Source: Prorocentrum cordatum (Eukaryota; Sar; Dinophyceae; Prorocentrales; Prorocentraceae). From it: a DNA stretch of 64,000 bases. The notes beneath the pieces were generated by a model. The model ran no database searches, was not told the origin of the DNA, and saw nothing but the letters and a program-made list of their open reading frames with translations. The stretch spans positions 51,854-115,853 of the forward strand of contig CAUYUJ010021686.1 in assembly GCA_963575745.1 (NCBI GenBank). The letters are read 5' to 3'. The number at the start of each line of letters is the position of its first letter. Position 1 is the stretch's first letter. Below are positions 1-10,380 of this stretch, piece by piece. The translations under genes and the position numbers were made by a program.

Positions 1-589
1 CTCTCTCTCTCTCTCTTTCTCTTTCGCTTCCTATGTCTCATTGGTTGCGTTTGTGATCTCTACCTCTTTCTCCCTTCCTCCCGCACTCCCTCCTTTCCAC
101 CCCTGCTTTTCCTTCCATATATAAATATAGGTGTGTAGATATTAAAATTGTCACGGGCACATGCCATGCGGTTTATGGCTCCACCAGTCTCACAAGTCGA
201 GAACCAGCGACCAAGAACAACACTAAACACATTCTGCACGCAGCCACGCATTAAGGATGGTATGGGGTACGGGTCCGAAGTATGGATGTCGAGCACAGCA
301 GCATAGTCTTCAACAGACAATCGGGTGGTAGCATCATTAGCCATTGCTGCTGCTGCCCCTCCCCCTCCCTTCTCTCCCCTTTCCTCCCTCCCTCTCGCCC
401 TCGCCGCCCCCCTCCCCCTCCGTCCCCTTCCCCCTCCCCCCGTAACCGCCCGCCCCCCGCCCCCCCCCCCCCCGGGCTCCCCCCCCTCGCTCTCCCCCTC
501 CCCTTGCTCCTCCTGCCGCTCCTGCTGCTCCTCCTGCTCATGATCCCTCTCCTGCAGCCGCTGCTGCTCCTGCTCGGAGGAGCTGCCTT
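1..589. other. No gene seen; pyrimidine-rich leader
   Basis: A CT dinucleotide run occupies about 1-30. From about 345 to 545 the strand is almost pure C and T, mostly CCT and C runs, including a long C run near 455-475. Reading frames here are poly-Pro/Ser/Leu artefacts. I see no conserved protein, RNA gene or clear promoter between 60 and 345. Confidence 0.6.
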
Positions 590-676
590 CTCGAGGGCCT
601 CGACGCCAAGAGAAGCCACCTCATGCGCTGCTTCGAGGAGGACTTGGACCTGCATCCCGAGGAGGAGTGGAGCAGG
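590..676 (+). CDS. Exon-like coding fragment, unrecognised
   Basis: Reading from 590, the frame gives a mixed, acidic, non-repetitive peptide containing DAKRSHLMRCFEEDLDLHP before it runs into the GGA array and becomes poly-Glu/Gly. It is preceded by a long pyrimidine tract and an AG at 556-557, a layout that could be a 3' splice site. The residue mix contrasts with the low-complexity peptides on both sides. I do not recognise a family. It could be an exon whose 3' end was overrun by GGA expansion, or chance. Confidence is low because only about 29 residues are visible. Confidence 0.25.
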
Positions 677-925
677 GGCGAGGCAAAGGAGGAGGATGGG
701 GGAGGAGGAGGATGGGGGAGGAGGAGGAGGAGGAGGAGGAGGAGGAGGAGGAGGAGGAGGAGGAGGGGGGGAGGGGGAGAAGGAGGAGGAGGAGGAGGAC
801 GAGGAGGAGGATGAGGAGGAGTATAAGCATGAGAGGAGGAGGATCATGGGAGGGGGAGCAGAAGAAGGAAAGGTAAGCTGGTGTCTGGAGGAGGAGGAGA
901 AGGAGGAGGAGGAGGAGAAGGGAGG
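655..925. repeat. (GGA)n purine tract
   Basis: Mostly GGA/GAG with minor interruptions, giving an almost pure purine + strand. It faces the pyrimidine-rich stretch at 345-545, so the purine strand switches across the short coding-like island between them. Frames through it encode poly-Glu, poly-Gly or poly-Arg and are not real genes. Confidence 0.9.
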
Positions 926-939
926 AAGGAATACATGAA

Positions 940-1553
940 GAGAGAGGGACAGAGGGAGAGGAGTCAGAGAGAGAGGGAGCGGGAGAGGGAGAGGGAGCGG
1001 GAGAGCGATGGGGAGAGGGAGAGGATGAGGACGAGGTTGAGGATGAGGATCAGGATGATGTTCAGGATGATGATGAAGATGCTGATGATGATGCTGATGA
1101 TGCTGCTGATGATGCTGCTGATGCCGATTATGATGAGGATGCTGATGCTGCTGATGATGCTGATGGTGGTGATGATGGTGATGCTGATGATTCCGATGCT
1201 ATTGGTGATGATGCCGATTACGATGATGCTGATACTGATGATGATGGTGATGATGATGATGCTGATGATGATGGTGAGGATGATACTAAGGATGATGATG
1301 CTGTTGATTATGATGAGGATGGGAATGATAGCGAGGATGATGACGAGTATGATGATGCTGCTGATGCTGCTGATCATGCTGATGCTGGCGATGATGGCTG
1401 CTGCTATCTATTATGATGAGGACGATGATACTGACGACGACGAGGATGATGATTATGATGATTATGATGATGATAGTGGTGATGATGATGATGACGGTGA
1501 TGCGGATGTGGATGAGGATGAGTACGATGATGGTGACGATGGTGACGATGGTG

Positions 1554-1610
<57 letters not shown>

Positions 1611-1762
1611 CTGACGATACTGATGATGATGGTGATGGTGATGTTGATGATGGTGATAATAGTTATGTTGGTGATGAGGATGAGGATGAGGATGAGGATG
1701 ATCATGAGGATGACTATGAGAATGAGGAGGAGGAGCAGGAGGAGTAGGAGGAGGAGCAGTAG
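940..1762. repeat. GAGA/(GAT)n imperfect microsatellite
   Basis: A GAGAGG-type stretch (about 940-1030) passes into about 700 bp of imperfect GAT/GAC/GCT trinucleotides with a purer core near 1550-1610. It ends in GGA/GCA units that abut the family C repeat. Translations are poly-Asp, poly-Met or poly-His depending on the frame. Confidence 0.9.
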
Positions 1763-2426
1763 GACCAGTGTAAACCCAAGACCCATCAACGATGTTGGAA
1801 TACATCTTCCCTTCAAGCTGCCTCTTATTGGGCTTCTACACGGATGCATTTCCATTGAAGGAAGTGTCCCGTCGGGGGACAACCGTTTATAGATCCTGAA
1901 GCGTGCCAGAACACCATTCCCAGGATTCCAACGCCAACCTGACTGTTGCGTGTTGACGATCCCGAATCGTGCTAGAGCACCATTCCCGAGACTTCGACAC
2001 CGCGACTCAATATCATTGTTGCGCCCAGACAATCCTGAATCTTTCCAAAACGCCGTTTCTGGTACGTTAACCATGGGAAGCCGTGAAACCCTTGCAGTTT
2101 TTTGAACGACTGTGCGCGGCGCTACGGCCAGAGCCGCATTTGGAAATGGAGCCGTCCTCAATCCTTGAAGCCCTTGTGAACTTTGAAAGACGAATGTGCG
2201 CGGCTCCTAAGGCGAGAGCCACATTTTGAAAAAAGTGACCGCCTTCAACCCGTGAGTCTGGGGCAATTTTTTCACACGAAAGCGCCCAGCGCTAAGGCGA
2301 GAGCCACATGTTAGAAGTGACTCGCCCTCAATTTGTGAAATTGTTGCCAGTTTGAAAACTTGGATGTCCCAGGCGAAACGCCCGGCCCGCGCTTCCGACC
2401 GGCCTCGGGGTGCGACAGGGAGGAGG
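1763..2426 (+). repeat. Family C composite repeat, copy 1
   Basis: This copy starts at a conserved junction where a GGA tract gives way to a GTAAACCC motif followed by CAACGATGTTGGAATA. It then has a roughly 300-bp unique head, three or four degenerate 80-90 bp modules (core GTGCGCGGCGCTAAGGCGAG, then CCACATTTTGAAAA) and a tail containing CAGGCGAAACGCCCGGCCCG. The tail runs straight back into GGA-rich sequence. Module lengths are not multiples of three and no frame is preserved, so it is treated as non-coding. At least seven related copies or fragments lie elsewhere in the window, in both orientations. Confidence 0.85.
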
Positions 2427-3090
2427 TATTTTGAAGGAAAAGAAATGGAGGAGGAGAGGGGGAGGAGGAGGAAGAGGAGGAGGAGGGCGAGGACGAGGAC
2501 GAGGGTGGTGGTGATGATGATGACGATGATGATGAAGAAGAGGAGGATGAGGATGAGCGTGAGGATGAGGATGAGAATGAGGATGATGAGAGGGAGGATG
2601 GTGATGAGGACGAGGTATGATAAAATATGGTATGGTCTGATACGGTCTGGGATGGTATATAGGAGGGTCTAGCTAAACTAGATCATCCCCTCAGCTTCAC
2701 TCATCCCTTTGGGCGCGCCATGAGGGTTTTCGGAGACCTTCTGGAGCGCCAAACGCCTTAGCTCCCAGTCGTTACCTTCGCTGCTTCCGCCTCTCTTTAG
2801 GGCCTAGGGTTGCGTGCCGCTGCACGCGTTTGGCTCAAGATAATCGTGAGGATAGGAGGCAGCTGGCGTCTTAGCGGAGAAAGGTGCGCGCGCCCTTCTT
2901 CTTTCTTTATCTCGCGCGTATCACTATCCAGTCTCACATCTACTTAACGGAACATTCAGCTATATTGGACGACATCGTTAAGAGCCCATCTATTTCCACG
3001 ATCCGTATGAAGGAATCCCCAGCGTTAGGAGATCGGAGCAAGGCAGACGTTTATTCGTCAGGGAATGCCGATTATCTGACGAAGCAGAGG
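2427..3090. other. GGA/GAT patch, then no gene seen
   Basis: GGA and GAT-rich sequence fills about 2440-2620, followed by a few TATGGT-like repeats. From 2650 to 3090 the sequence has ordinary composition. One 73-codon frame (2884-3105) shows no recognisable motif and is not called as a gene. Confidence 0.5.
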
Positions 3091-3597
3091 TTACCAACCG
3101 AATAGATGGATAAGGAACTTGACGCAGTTAGTCGTAATGATCACCGCAGGAGCAGTAACTCGAATAATCACAGCAAGTGCGGTGAAAGTGCGAAGTTCGT
3201 CGAATCGCCGGACGATCTCGTCAGATGAGCCTTGAATGCGGTCGAGGAAGCATAGGACTCGAGGATGCTTCCAGTGGAAGGGAAGAGCCCCCGCGGCAAT
3301 CAGATCAAGGATCGGAAGTATCCACCATATCCCGATCAATGACGGGGCAGCCGGGCAATAATCGCCCCAGGCCAGAGGTGGAATCGGTTGTGCAGAAGGC
3401 GGGGCCTCGTCGTCGGCTGACGGCATGAGGACCCCGCCTGCAGCGTATGTCATGGCATGCTGGAAGGAACTCTCGGCTGCTCGGGATGCTGAGATCAAGG
3501 ATGCAGTCTCCGAGCCTGTCGAGGTATATCGGCGGGGTTCGGTGCCTTTGGCACCGGTCACGTCGACTCTGCAAAAGGAGGCGAGGATGACGGGCAC
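3091..3597 (-). CDS. Unrecognised reading frame
   Basis: A 168-codon frame on the minus strand with ordinary residue composition, unlike the repeat-derived frames around it. It is rich in hydrophobic stretches near the C-terminal end (VIIRVTAPAVIITTN) and includes WKHPRVLCFLDRIQGSSDEI. I recognise no family. No spliced leader, splice signals or second exon could be tied to it, and it ends where a GGA array begins on the other side. It may be a fragment of a real gene or chance. Confidence 0.22.
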   Translation of the reverse strand: MPVILASFCRVDVTGAKGTEPRRYTSTGSETASLISASRAAESSFQHAMTYAAGGVLMPSADDEAPPSAQPIPPLAWGDYCPAAPSLIGIWWILPILDLIAAGALPFHWKHPRVLCFLDRIQGSSDEIVRRFDELRTFTALAVIIRVTAPAVIITTNCVKFLIHLFGW

Positions 3598-3890
3598 AGG
3601 AGGAGGAGGAGGAGGAGGAGGAAGTGGAGGAGGAGGACGATGTGGAGAAGGAGGAGGAGGAGGAGGAGGGGAATGTGGACAGGACGGAGGAGGAGGAGGA
3701 GGAGGAGGAGGAAGAGGAGGAGGAGGAGGAGGAGGAGGAGGAGAGAAGAGGAGGAGAATGCGGGGGGAGGAGGGGGAGGAGGAGGGGGAGGAGGAGGAGG
3801 AGGAGGGAGAGGAGGAGACCGAGGAGGAGGAGGAGGAGGAGGAGGAGGAGCAGGAGGAGGAGGAGGAGGATTAGGAGGAGGAGGAAGAAG
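3594..3890. repeat. (GGA)n purine tract
   Basis: About 300 bp of GGA with scattered substitutions, passing at its 3' side into an AT-rich patch of AATAAT/TAATA units (about 3895-4020) and then more GGA-rich sequence to about 4080. Translations are poly-Gly, poly-Glu and poly-Arg. Confidence 0.9.
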
Positions 3891-4224
3891 AAGAGGAACA
3901 ATAATATGACGAATCTAACAATAATATTAATAACAACAAGAGTATTAAGCACAATAATAGTACACATTAGTACACATAGTAGTACTAATAATAATGAACA
4001 TAATAATACTAACCATAAGAAGAATAGTAGGAAGAAGAGGAGGAGGAGAAGGAGGAGGGGGACGAGGAAGGGGAGGATCCCAGTGCCATGTGACACGCTC
4101 GAGTCGTTGGCCACGGCCCAGGGCCCGCAAAAATGGTTCCTGGCGCAATCGAGAGCGTCGTGCCAGACCTTCCCACGCTCGAGCAATACGTTTTTAAGCG
4201 CGGGTGCGGGAGAGGAGAACTGAA

Positions 4225-4320
4225 GGTCCTCGTCGTCCTCCTCCTCCTCCTCCTCCTCCTCCTCCCCCTCCTCATCCTCCTCCCCCTCCTTCTCCTCGAA
4301 CTCCTGCTCCTTCCGTCCGA
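4225..4320. repeat. (TCC)n pyrimidine tract
   Basis: TCC units with a few CCC and CTT interruptions. It lies about 340 bp downstream of a GGA tract of opposite strand bias, so single-stranded RNA across the pair could in principle fold on itself. Confidence 0.85.
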
Positions 4321-4629
4321 GAAGGATGAGGGAAGTAGCCGCCGGAGCGAAGAGGATTGGGCCTGTCCCATGACAGACGCCTCGACCCGAAGTTGCCGCA
4401 GTAGATGCCGAGAAAGATTCGCCAGTCCGGTTTCCCTGGCAGGGCGCAGGCCACGGCGGCCTTGTTGCTGGCCCAGCGCAACATTCCAGGGGACTTCCCA
4501 GGCAGGATGCGGTTCACGATGGCTCTGCCGTCGGTTCCGTGTCGCCTCCGTTCAGTATCGCCGACCGGGGCATAAGCGGGGGATTCACGGGACGCGAGAT
4601 CAGACTCACGCGGGAGATTCACGTGACGC

Positions 4630-5470
4630 GACCTCCAACCTTTGGCGTCCTATTTTCCTTTTCCACATCCACCGATCGACCTCCAGCGTCCAGCAACTCC
4701 AACATTACGACCTCCAACCTCTCGCAGGCGACTCTTCACTTCTACCTCCACCGATCGACCTCCAGCGTCCACCAGCTCAGCACTCCGACCTCCAACCCCT
4801 AGCATCCGACTCTCCACTTTCGACTCCACCGATCGACCTGCAACGTTCACCAGCTGAACATTACGACCTCCAACCTCCAGCATGCGACTTTCCGCTTCCA
4901 CCTCCACCGATCGATCTCCCAACCTCCACCAGTTCAGCATTCCAACCTCCAACCTCCAGCATCTGACTTTCCACTCCCCCCTCCACTAATCGACCTCCAG
5001 CGTCCACCAGGTCAACACTCCGACTTGCAATCTCCAGCACCCGACTCTCCACCTCCACTTCCACCTACCGACCTCTAACGATCACCAGCTCAACATTAAG
5101 ACCTCCAACCTCCAGCATCCGACTCTCCACTTCAAGCTCGACCAATCGACCTCCAGCGTCCACCAGCTCAGCGCTCCGACCACAAACGTCTAGCACCCGA
5201 CTTTCGATCCACCTCCACCTATCGACCTCCAGCGTCCAACAGCCCCGCATTCCGACCTCCAGCATCTTGCATCCGACTCTCCACTCCCACCTCTATTTAT
5301 CGACTTCCGACGCCCACCAATTCAGCATTCAAGCAACCAACTTTTAGCATCCGACTCTCGACTTCTACCTCCACCAATCGACCTCCACCCTCCACCAGCA
5401 CAACATCCCGACCTCGAATTTCTAATCTCCGACTTCCCGTTTCCACCGCCAATCGACCTCCAGCTTATGT
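4630..5470. repeat. 78-bp minisatellite, about ten copies
   Basis: The landmark ATCGACCTCCA recurs at about 4674, 4753, 4831, 4909, 4988, 5066, 5144, 5221, 5299, 5377 and 5452, giving a period of 78 bp (77-79). Because 78 is a multiple of three, the minus strand stays open for long stretches as a 26-residue repeat with VGGRN and RSVEVEVESRM landmarks, and the plus strand also gives repeated Pro/Thr/Ser peptides. There is no start context or unique flanking domain that would make it a gene. A similar CCACCAACCTCCA-rich stretch occurs at 62.8-63.1 kb. Confidence 0.85.
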
Positions 5471-5769
5471 GCCTTCGGCTGCGCGTGTATCTGCGCCCTG
5501 AGTGGTATCTGAAGGATGTGACTGGATTGGAATTCCGAGGCGTCCAACTCGTTCGTGTTTGGCTTGGGCTTCGCGGTTACAGAAAGGACGATGACATCCA
5601 CGGGATTCTCCGACAGGCTCATGCAACAGACACTACGACTTCAACGAAACTACGTCGTTACATCGGATTACAACAGAGGGGTGGGAACAATTGGAACATG
5701 AACATGTGAGGTACGCATTATCTTGAGCAAGCCTCCGACGCGCGCTGCCTCTCATGCGAGGCCATGGCC

Positions 5770-6336
5770 TCACCCGCCTCGCCCTTCAGGGGCCCGGGCG
5801 CATGCCCGCACAGGCGATCCGATCCGATCCGATCTGAGATCAGACTTTCCCACTAATCCCCGTGAGGTCAAAGAAGTATGACCAGGAGTTGTCGCGCACC
5901 TCGGTACAAAGTTCTGAGAAAGGAGGTCGAGTGACAGATGTTCATCGGTGCTGGTGAGTACCAAAAGGATGACGTCGGTTGCCCGGTCAGATATGTCTAC
6001 CACGAGCCGAATGTCCAGCGGAGAAAGGTGTTGGAGCCCTACAGACAGTTGCCCCGAATATGCTGACGATTGCTGTCTGAGAATATCGGGTAACTGTAAC
6101 CAGTCGGTGTGTAATTCATGCTCGGGTACTTGAGCAGTGCAACATTCACTTCCAACGTGCTGACGGTATCGAGCTATCAGGGCATACTTTTCACGCCATG
6201 ATAGAAGCCGCGTGAGAGGCTGCTCATCAACAGGAGACAACCGCCACCTTGGCTCAGATGCTGGAGCGACTTGAAGGACGTATCTGCCCCATGAAGCGTA
6301 AGCATCACGAGCCAGACCAAAAACAGCCAGGTGAGG
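5770..6336 (-). CDS. Unrecognised reading frame segment
   Basis: On the minus strand an open frame with mixed composition runs through here before entering the GGA array at 6530, where it becomes poly-Ser. The informative part includes WGRYVLQVAP, LSWREKYALIARYRQHVG and LDIRLVVDISDRATDVILLV. No family is recognised and no start can be justified, since the nominal upstream ATG lies beyond the repeat. It may be a relic exon or part of a transposon frame, and could also be chance. Confidence 0.2.
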   Translation of the reverse strand, partial: PHLAVFGLARDAYASWGRYVLQVAPASEPRWRLSPVDEQPLTRLLSWREKYALIARYRQHVGSECCTAQVPEHELHTDWLQLPDILRQQSSAYSGQLSVGLQHLSPLDIRLVVDISDRATDVILLVLTSTDEHLSLDLLSQNFVPRCATTPGHTSLTSRGLVGKSDLRSDRIGSPVRACARAPEGRGG

Positions 6337-6469
6337 GCTGAAGGCTGCCGGAGATTGGGCGAAGGCCGCAGAGGCAAACGAGGTGGAGACTCGCTTGAAC
6401 GCAGGGCGCCCGTGCGAGGCATGTGCCACAATGCGCGGGGGGAGGCCGTGCGAAGTTGCCCCCAGTGGT

Positions 6470-7160
6470 GCCAAAGGTGGAGCCCGCTCCCGAGCACGAC
6501 TCGCGTGCACGGTGTGCCGCCACTGGGGGGAGGAGGAGGAGGAGGAGGATGACGAGGAGGATGAGGAGGAGGAGGAGGAGGAGGAAGAGGAGGAGGAGGA
6601 GGAGGGGGAGGGGGAGGGGGAGGAGGAGGAGGAGGAGGAGGGGGAGGAGGAGGAGGGGGAGGAGGAGGAGGAGGAGGGGGGAGGGGGGGGGGGGACGATT
6701 TGCATCTCTGGGGTTGTGGGTGGTGTTCCCTGTGGGGCACGTTCCGCGTGAGAGGTGTGCCGCGATGTGCGGGCGGGGTGGCGCTAGGCAAGCCTTGCCT
6801 GTAAGGCCGTCGATGGGGCCCTCTGTGGGGCACGATCAGCGTGAAAGGTGTGCCGAAGTAGGCGGGGGGGGGGCGGGATGGGAACCGTGTCTCTGGGGCC
6901 GTAGGTGGAACTCCCTGCAGGACACGATCCGTGTGAGAGGAGTGCCGACGTCAGTGGGGCGACGGTGCGCGAAGCTTTCCTTAAGTGCAGATACATGCGG
7001 GGCAGCACTATCTGTGTGAGCGGTGTGGTGCTATGCAATGGGGCCGTAGGCGGAGCCCCCTGTGGGGCACGATCCCTGTGAGGGATGTGCCGAGATTGGT
7101 GGGATGCCGCATGTGGAGCTTCCTGCGGGCATGATCCTTGTGAAGGATGCGCCGGAATAG
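6470..7160 (-). repeat. Family R tandem repeats, degenerate array
   Basis: Units of about 90 bp with landmarks GTGGGGCACGATC, GTGTGAGAGG and GTGTGCCG are repeated. They match, in opposite orientation, the better-preserved array at 55.4-56.3 kb (landmarks CACACGTTTCGTGGCC and GAGCTCCACCGAAG). A GGA array (about 6525-6695) interrupts the array after its first units. Confidence 0.7.
6525..6695. repeat. (GGA)n purine tract
   Basis: GGA units with GGGGGA variants and a terminal G run. It interrupts the degenerate family R array, and family R sequence resumes on its 3' side. Confidence 0.9.
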
Positions 7161-7434
7161 GCGGGGAAACGCTATTCAGATATGTATGCTTACGGTAGCG
7201 CAGGTGTTCGCGCGTGGTGATCACCCACATCGTGGTGGGATGGCGCGCGTACCCATCCGCTGATTGATGTGACGTTGTTCTTACTATACACATATGTATG
7301 TATGTATACATCTGCTCACCTTACAGAGATATTCACAGTTTGTTGCTGCAATTCTGCAGCCAGTGCATTTCCGTCGGTTCGTCACCGCCACCGACGGGAC
7401 CGCCACGGGAATTCAGCGTCGGGAGCCCCGCCCC

Positions 7435-7565
7435 TCTCCTCCTCTTCAAGCCCCTCCTCCCCCTCGAGAACTCCTTCCTTCTCCTCAGCCTCCCCCTCCT
7501 CCTCCTACTCCTCCTCCTCCTCCTCCTCCTCCTCCTCATCCTCCTCCTCCTCCTTCCTCTCGATC
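7435..7565. repeat. (TCC)n pyrimidine tract
   Basis: TCC with CTT/CCC interruptions; the purest part lies at about 7495-7560. Confidence 0.85.
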
Positions 7566-7724
7566 CTCGAGGTTCGAGGATCAAGGGTGGATTGAACTTC
7601 CTTCATCTCTGGGCTTCTGGAGGCCTCCCAAGGCCTCTGGGGCCCTCTGGAGCCGCCCTGGACATCCAAGACTCCCCAGAGACTCTTCCTCTCCCTCCGC
7701 CTCCCCTTCGTCTCCCCCTACTCG

Positions 7725-7860
7725 ATCCCAGTTGTTCGGCAGACTCGAGATCGTTAGCTCGTGCTGCCGTGCAGGCTGTCGAATCTTCCCTTGGCGGTGC
7801 TCGTCGATGGCGGCAGCGGCGGCGATGATGAGGACGTGACATGGCCACCCCTATGACGCT
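7725..7860 (+). pseudogene. LINE-like ORF2 C-terminal relic
   Basis: The peptide DSRSLARAAVQAVESSLGG is closely related to the last residues of the LINE-like frame at 61.47-61.83 kb (DDARSLARAALQAVEMPLGG). Similarity continues past the stop codon into GATGAC/GTGACA, then ACGCTCCAACCTCC in both places. These are therefore two 3' ends of the same non-LTR retrotransposon family. The upstream protein is not recognisable here, so this is a 5'-truncated or decayed copy. The 3' end leads into pyrimidine-rich sequence, as at 61.86 kb. Confidence 0.5.
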
Positions 7861-7919
7861 CCAACCTCCCCTTCGTCTTCCTTCCTCTTTTCCTCCCTTC
7901 TTTCTTCCGACTCCCTTCT

Positions 7920-7975
7920 CCTTCTGCTCCTCCTTCTCCGCTCCTCCTCCTCCTCCTCCTCCTCCTCCTCATGCT
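7920..7975. repeat. (TCC)n pyrimidine tract
   Basis: Near-pure TCC at about 7937-7972 within a broader CT-rich region (7860-8070). Confidence 0.85.
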
Positions 7976-8096
7976 CCGGCTTTCCCCTCTCCCTCCTCCT
8001 CCTTCTCTGGAGGATGGCGAGATGGAGAGGAGGAGCCTCCTTCTCTTTCTCCTCCTCCTGACTCTCCCCCTGCTCCTGCTCCTCGGCCCCCTGCAA

Positions 8097-8174
8097 GGTG
8101 GAGACAGCGCGTTCGAGAGCAGTACAGCCCAGAGATTCGGCAACTGGACAAGGACGTGGCGCAGATGAGCCAAA
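8097..8174 (+). CDS. Exon-like coding island, unrecognised
   Basis: After a long CT-rich tract and an AG at 8095-8096, the frame reads RVREQYSPEIRQLDKDVAQM, a charged, probably helical peptide. It then meets a strong GT donor-like site (AAAG then GTACGT, near 8175). The arrangement of pyrimidine tract, AG, ordinary peptide and GT is what a spliceosomal exon would show. No protein family is recognised and neighbouring exons are not identified. Confidence 0.3.
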
Positions 8175-8665
8175 GGTACGTCTTCGTCGCGACCGACGGC
8201 TGACCCGTGCGCGCGCAACCCGCGGCGCGCAGCTGCATGACCGCCGGGGGGTGAGGAGCTGAGCTGTGACGACTCCCAGGCAGCAGAAACAGGCGGCGCG
8301 TGCAAGGAAGGACCGAGGACTGGCTCTTTGGACGCTCTCGAGTGCGCTTCGGGCGCCCCCCCGCCGCGCCAGGGTGGGCCAGGGGGGCGGGGCCAGGGGG
8401 GCCACCCGCCTGGAGGCCCTCGTGCCTTCCGGGGGGCCTGCCTCCAGCCCAGACCTCCGACGCCGTGCTTTCCTCAGCGCGCGGTCTCCGGAGCATTCGG
8501 TCCCCTCTTCGGGACGGGTTCTTTTCCATTGACGGCCTCGAGCCCCAGAGACGGACTCGGGAGCCCGAAATGGGGGAGAATCTGCTGGTCGTGTCCGTAG
8601 CGACGCCTTGAGGTCCAGGAAAGAAGTGCCGATCCCTTCTGAGAAAAGCCCTGCCTTCTCAGCAG
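8175..8665. other. GC-rich spacer, no gene seen
   Basis: GC-rich with several C and G runs. Open frames on both strands are Pro/Arg/Gly-rich and show no family motif. No RNA gene was recognised. Confidence 0.5.
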
Positions 8666-8782
8666 TCTCCTCCTCCTCCTCCTCCTCCTCCTCCTCCTCC
8701 TCCTCCTCCTCCTCCTCCTCCCCCTCCTCCTCCTCCTCCTCCTCCTCCTCCTCCTCCTCCTCCTCCTCCTCCTCCTCCTCCC
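8666..8782. repeat. (TCC)n pyrimidine tract
   Basis: Nearly uninterrupted TCC for about 115 bp. Confidence 0.95.
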
Positions 8783-8872
8783 ACCCCTCCACAAACCGCC
8801 CGTGGGTTTCGGGGCCGGGAGCGCCCCTGAGGATCCAGCTGGAGGTGAACATGAGACGCTGCGCACCCAGTC

Positions 8873-9078
8873 TCGGAGTCCTAGAGATTGACACCAACAC
8901 CAAGACCGGCGGTGAGCATCCACCGAGGGAGGAAGATCCCGATCTCGGTGATGGTGGTAATATTCTGGCTTCCAAGGTGGCCGAACTATTGCCACCAACA
9001 CCGAAATCTAGGATCATCTTCCCCCTGTGGAGGCAACCCCCTGTCTTGGTGTTGGTGCCAATTTCCAGGCCTCCGACA
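8873..9078. mobile_element. Near-palindromic MITE-like element, copy 1
   Basis: The left end (CCTAGAGATTGACACCAACA) is matched by the reverse complement of the right end (CCTGGAAATTGGCACCAACA). The pairing continues with mismatches along nearly the whole roughly 190 bp, so the element is essentially one long imperfect hairpin with arms of about 95 nt. A second copy of the same length lies at 34,728-34,917. No coding capacity is conserved. Non-autonomous foldback or MITE-type elements have this form. No clear target duplication could be read by eye. Confidence 0.7.
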
Positions 9079-10380
9079 GTCACTTGGAGGCTCGAAATGA
9101 TCGATACGAATTGTTTTCCGTCATGTTGGGCCTTCAGGGGATGGTTTCGGGCCCCGTGGACGTCAACATCGGGATGAACAACTGGCCACGGGGAAGGGGT
9201 CGAGAGGTGTTTGTGGCCATGTTTCGAAAGAACGGGCCGCCTTGTGTTTGTTTTTTCTGCTCTCCGCATTGCGCGTTGTATATGCGGCCTTGGTTCTGTG
9301 GGGACCACCGTGCCACAAGTCGCTGACTAGGGTGTGCAAGACACTGTGAGACGAGGTCCGCGATTGGCATGCATGTGTGAAGCAGCACGTGCAGAAGCTG
9401 TAATCCGTATTTGAGGCAATCGGCGCCTTAATGCTTGACTCAATCATGATGGGCATCATGCACTAAGCAGCAATCTGCGAGGCTAGACGTGAAGCACTAT
9501 GCGACGCAGGAAGCGAAGCACAATACGCATTCGAATGTTAATCGCAGTATTTGTGACGAGCATGTACCGTCGATCACAATCTGCGAGGCAGGTTTCGCAG
9601 TGATGTGCCTAGCAGGCCGCAGAGCGAGACGTGCTACTCGTTGAAAGGGCGATGCGAGCTGTCTTCTAAGCCTGCTTTGAGGCGAGATGTCAACGAAGCG
9701 CAATCTGGCGGCGCACAAGGGAGTTGGCGCAAGTCTGGCGGCTTTCTGTGGCGGGGGGGCCTTCTCAGAAGACAGATGCCTTCCTGAAAGAGCTTAGTGG
9801 CTTCCGAGAAGGCCTCTCGGAAGCCGGCAGGGCTTCCAAGAAGGCGCCTGCCTTCTTCGAAGCCCCCCCGCCTTCTCAGAAGGCTGCCCCACCCGCGCCA
9901 AGGATAACAGTGGCCACAACGATCACAACAACCAGCGATAACGATCAATGCAGTTCTCCTGCTGTGCTCGGTGGAGAGAGCACGCGACATGGAACAACAA
10001 GACTCGCCGAGCACTTATCATCGTGATCGTCGTCGTCGTCCCCGCTGCGGGCGCTGCCGGGGCAACGCCCGCCGGCTCCGTGGCGCGCAGGCGCCGCGAG
10101 CGCCGAGGCCTCGTGCCCGTGAGCCCCCCCTCGGCCCCCGGCGCGCCGCGTCCCGGCAGGAGCACGGGGAGCACGTGTACCAGGTGGTCAACGCGGGCTG
10201 CGCCCCGAAGGACGCCACGCGGTGTCGGTTGTATCATGGAGGGTTGCCAGGGTGTCTCGTTTTTTTTGTTTTGTTGTTTTTTTTGGTTTTCCTTCCGGTA
10301 TCCTGTGATGGTGTTCTTGATGGCAGGGTTGGCGCCTCCGCCTCCTCACCTCACGTCCCCCTTCCTGCTCTCTCTCTTAT
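9079..10380. other. No convincing gene; short palindromic repeats
   Basis: 9079-9760 has ordinary composition without a recognisable gene. Around 9760-9890 the sequence repeats CTTCTCAGAAG-type and GCTTCCGAGAAGG-type short palindromes. At about 10,161-10,220 a peptide containing GEHVYQVVNAGCAPKDATR sits between an AG and a GT and might be a small exon, but the support is thin. A poly-T patch follows at about 10,259-10,290. Confidence 0.4.

Noticed and set aside
251-935. Long open frames on both strands over poly-Ser/Pro/Glu
   Set aside because: They are produced by GGA/TCC repeats with no unique domain, start context or conserved segment beyond the small island at 590.
2829-2839. TTTGGCTCAAG, identical to the 3' end of the dinoflagellate spliced leader
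   Set aside because: Only 11 bases match and the preceding ten positions fit poorly (13/21 overall). No gene follows closely, so chance is likely.
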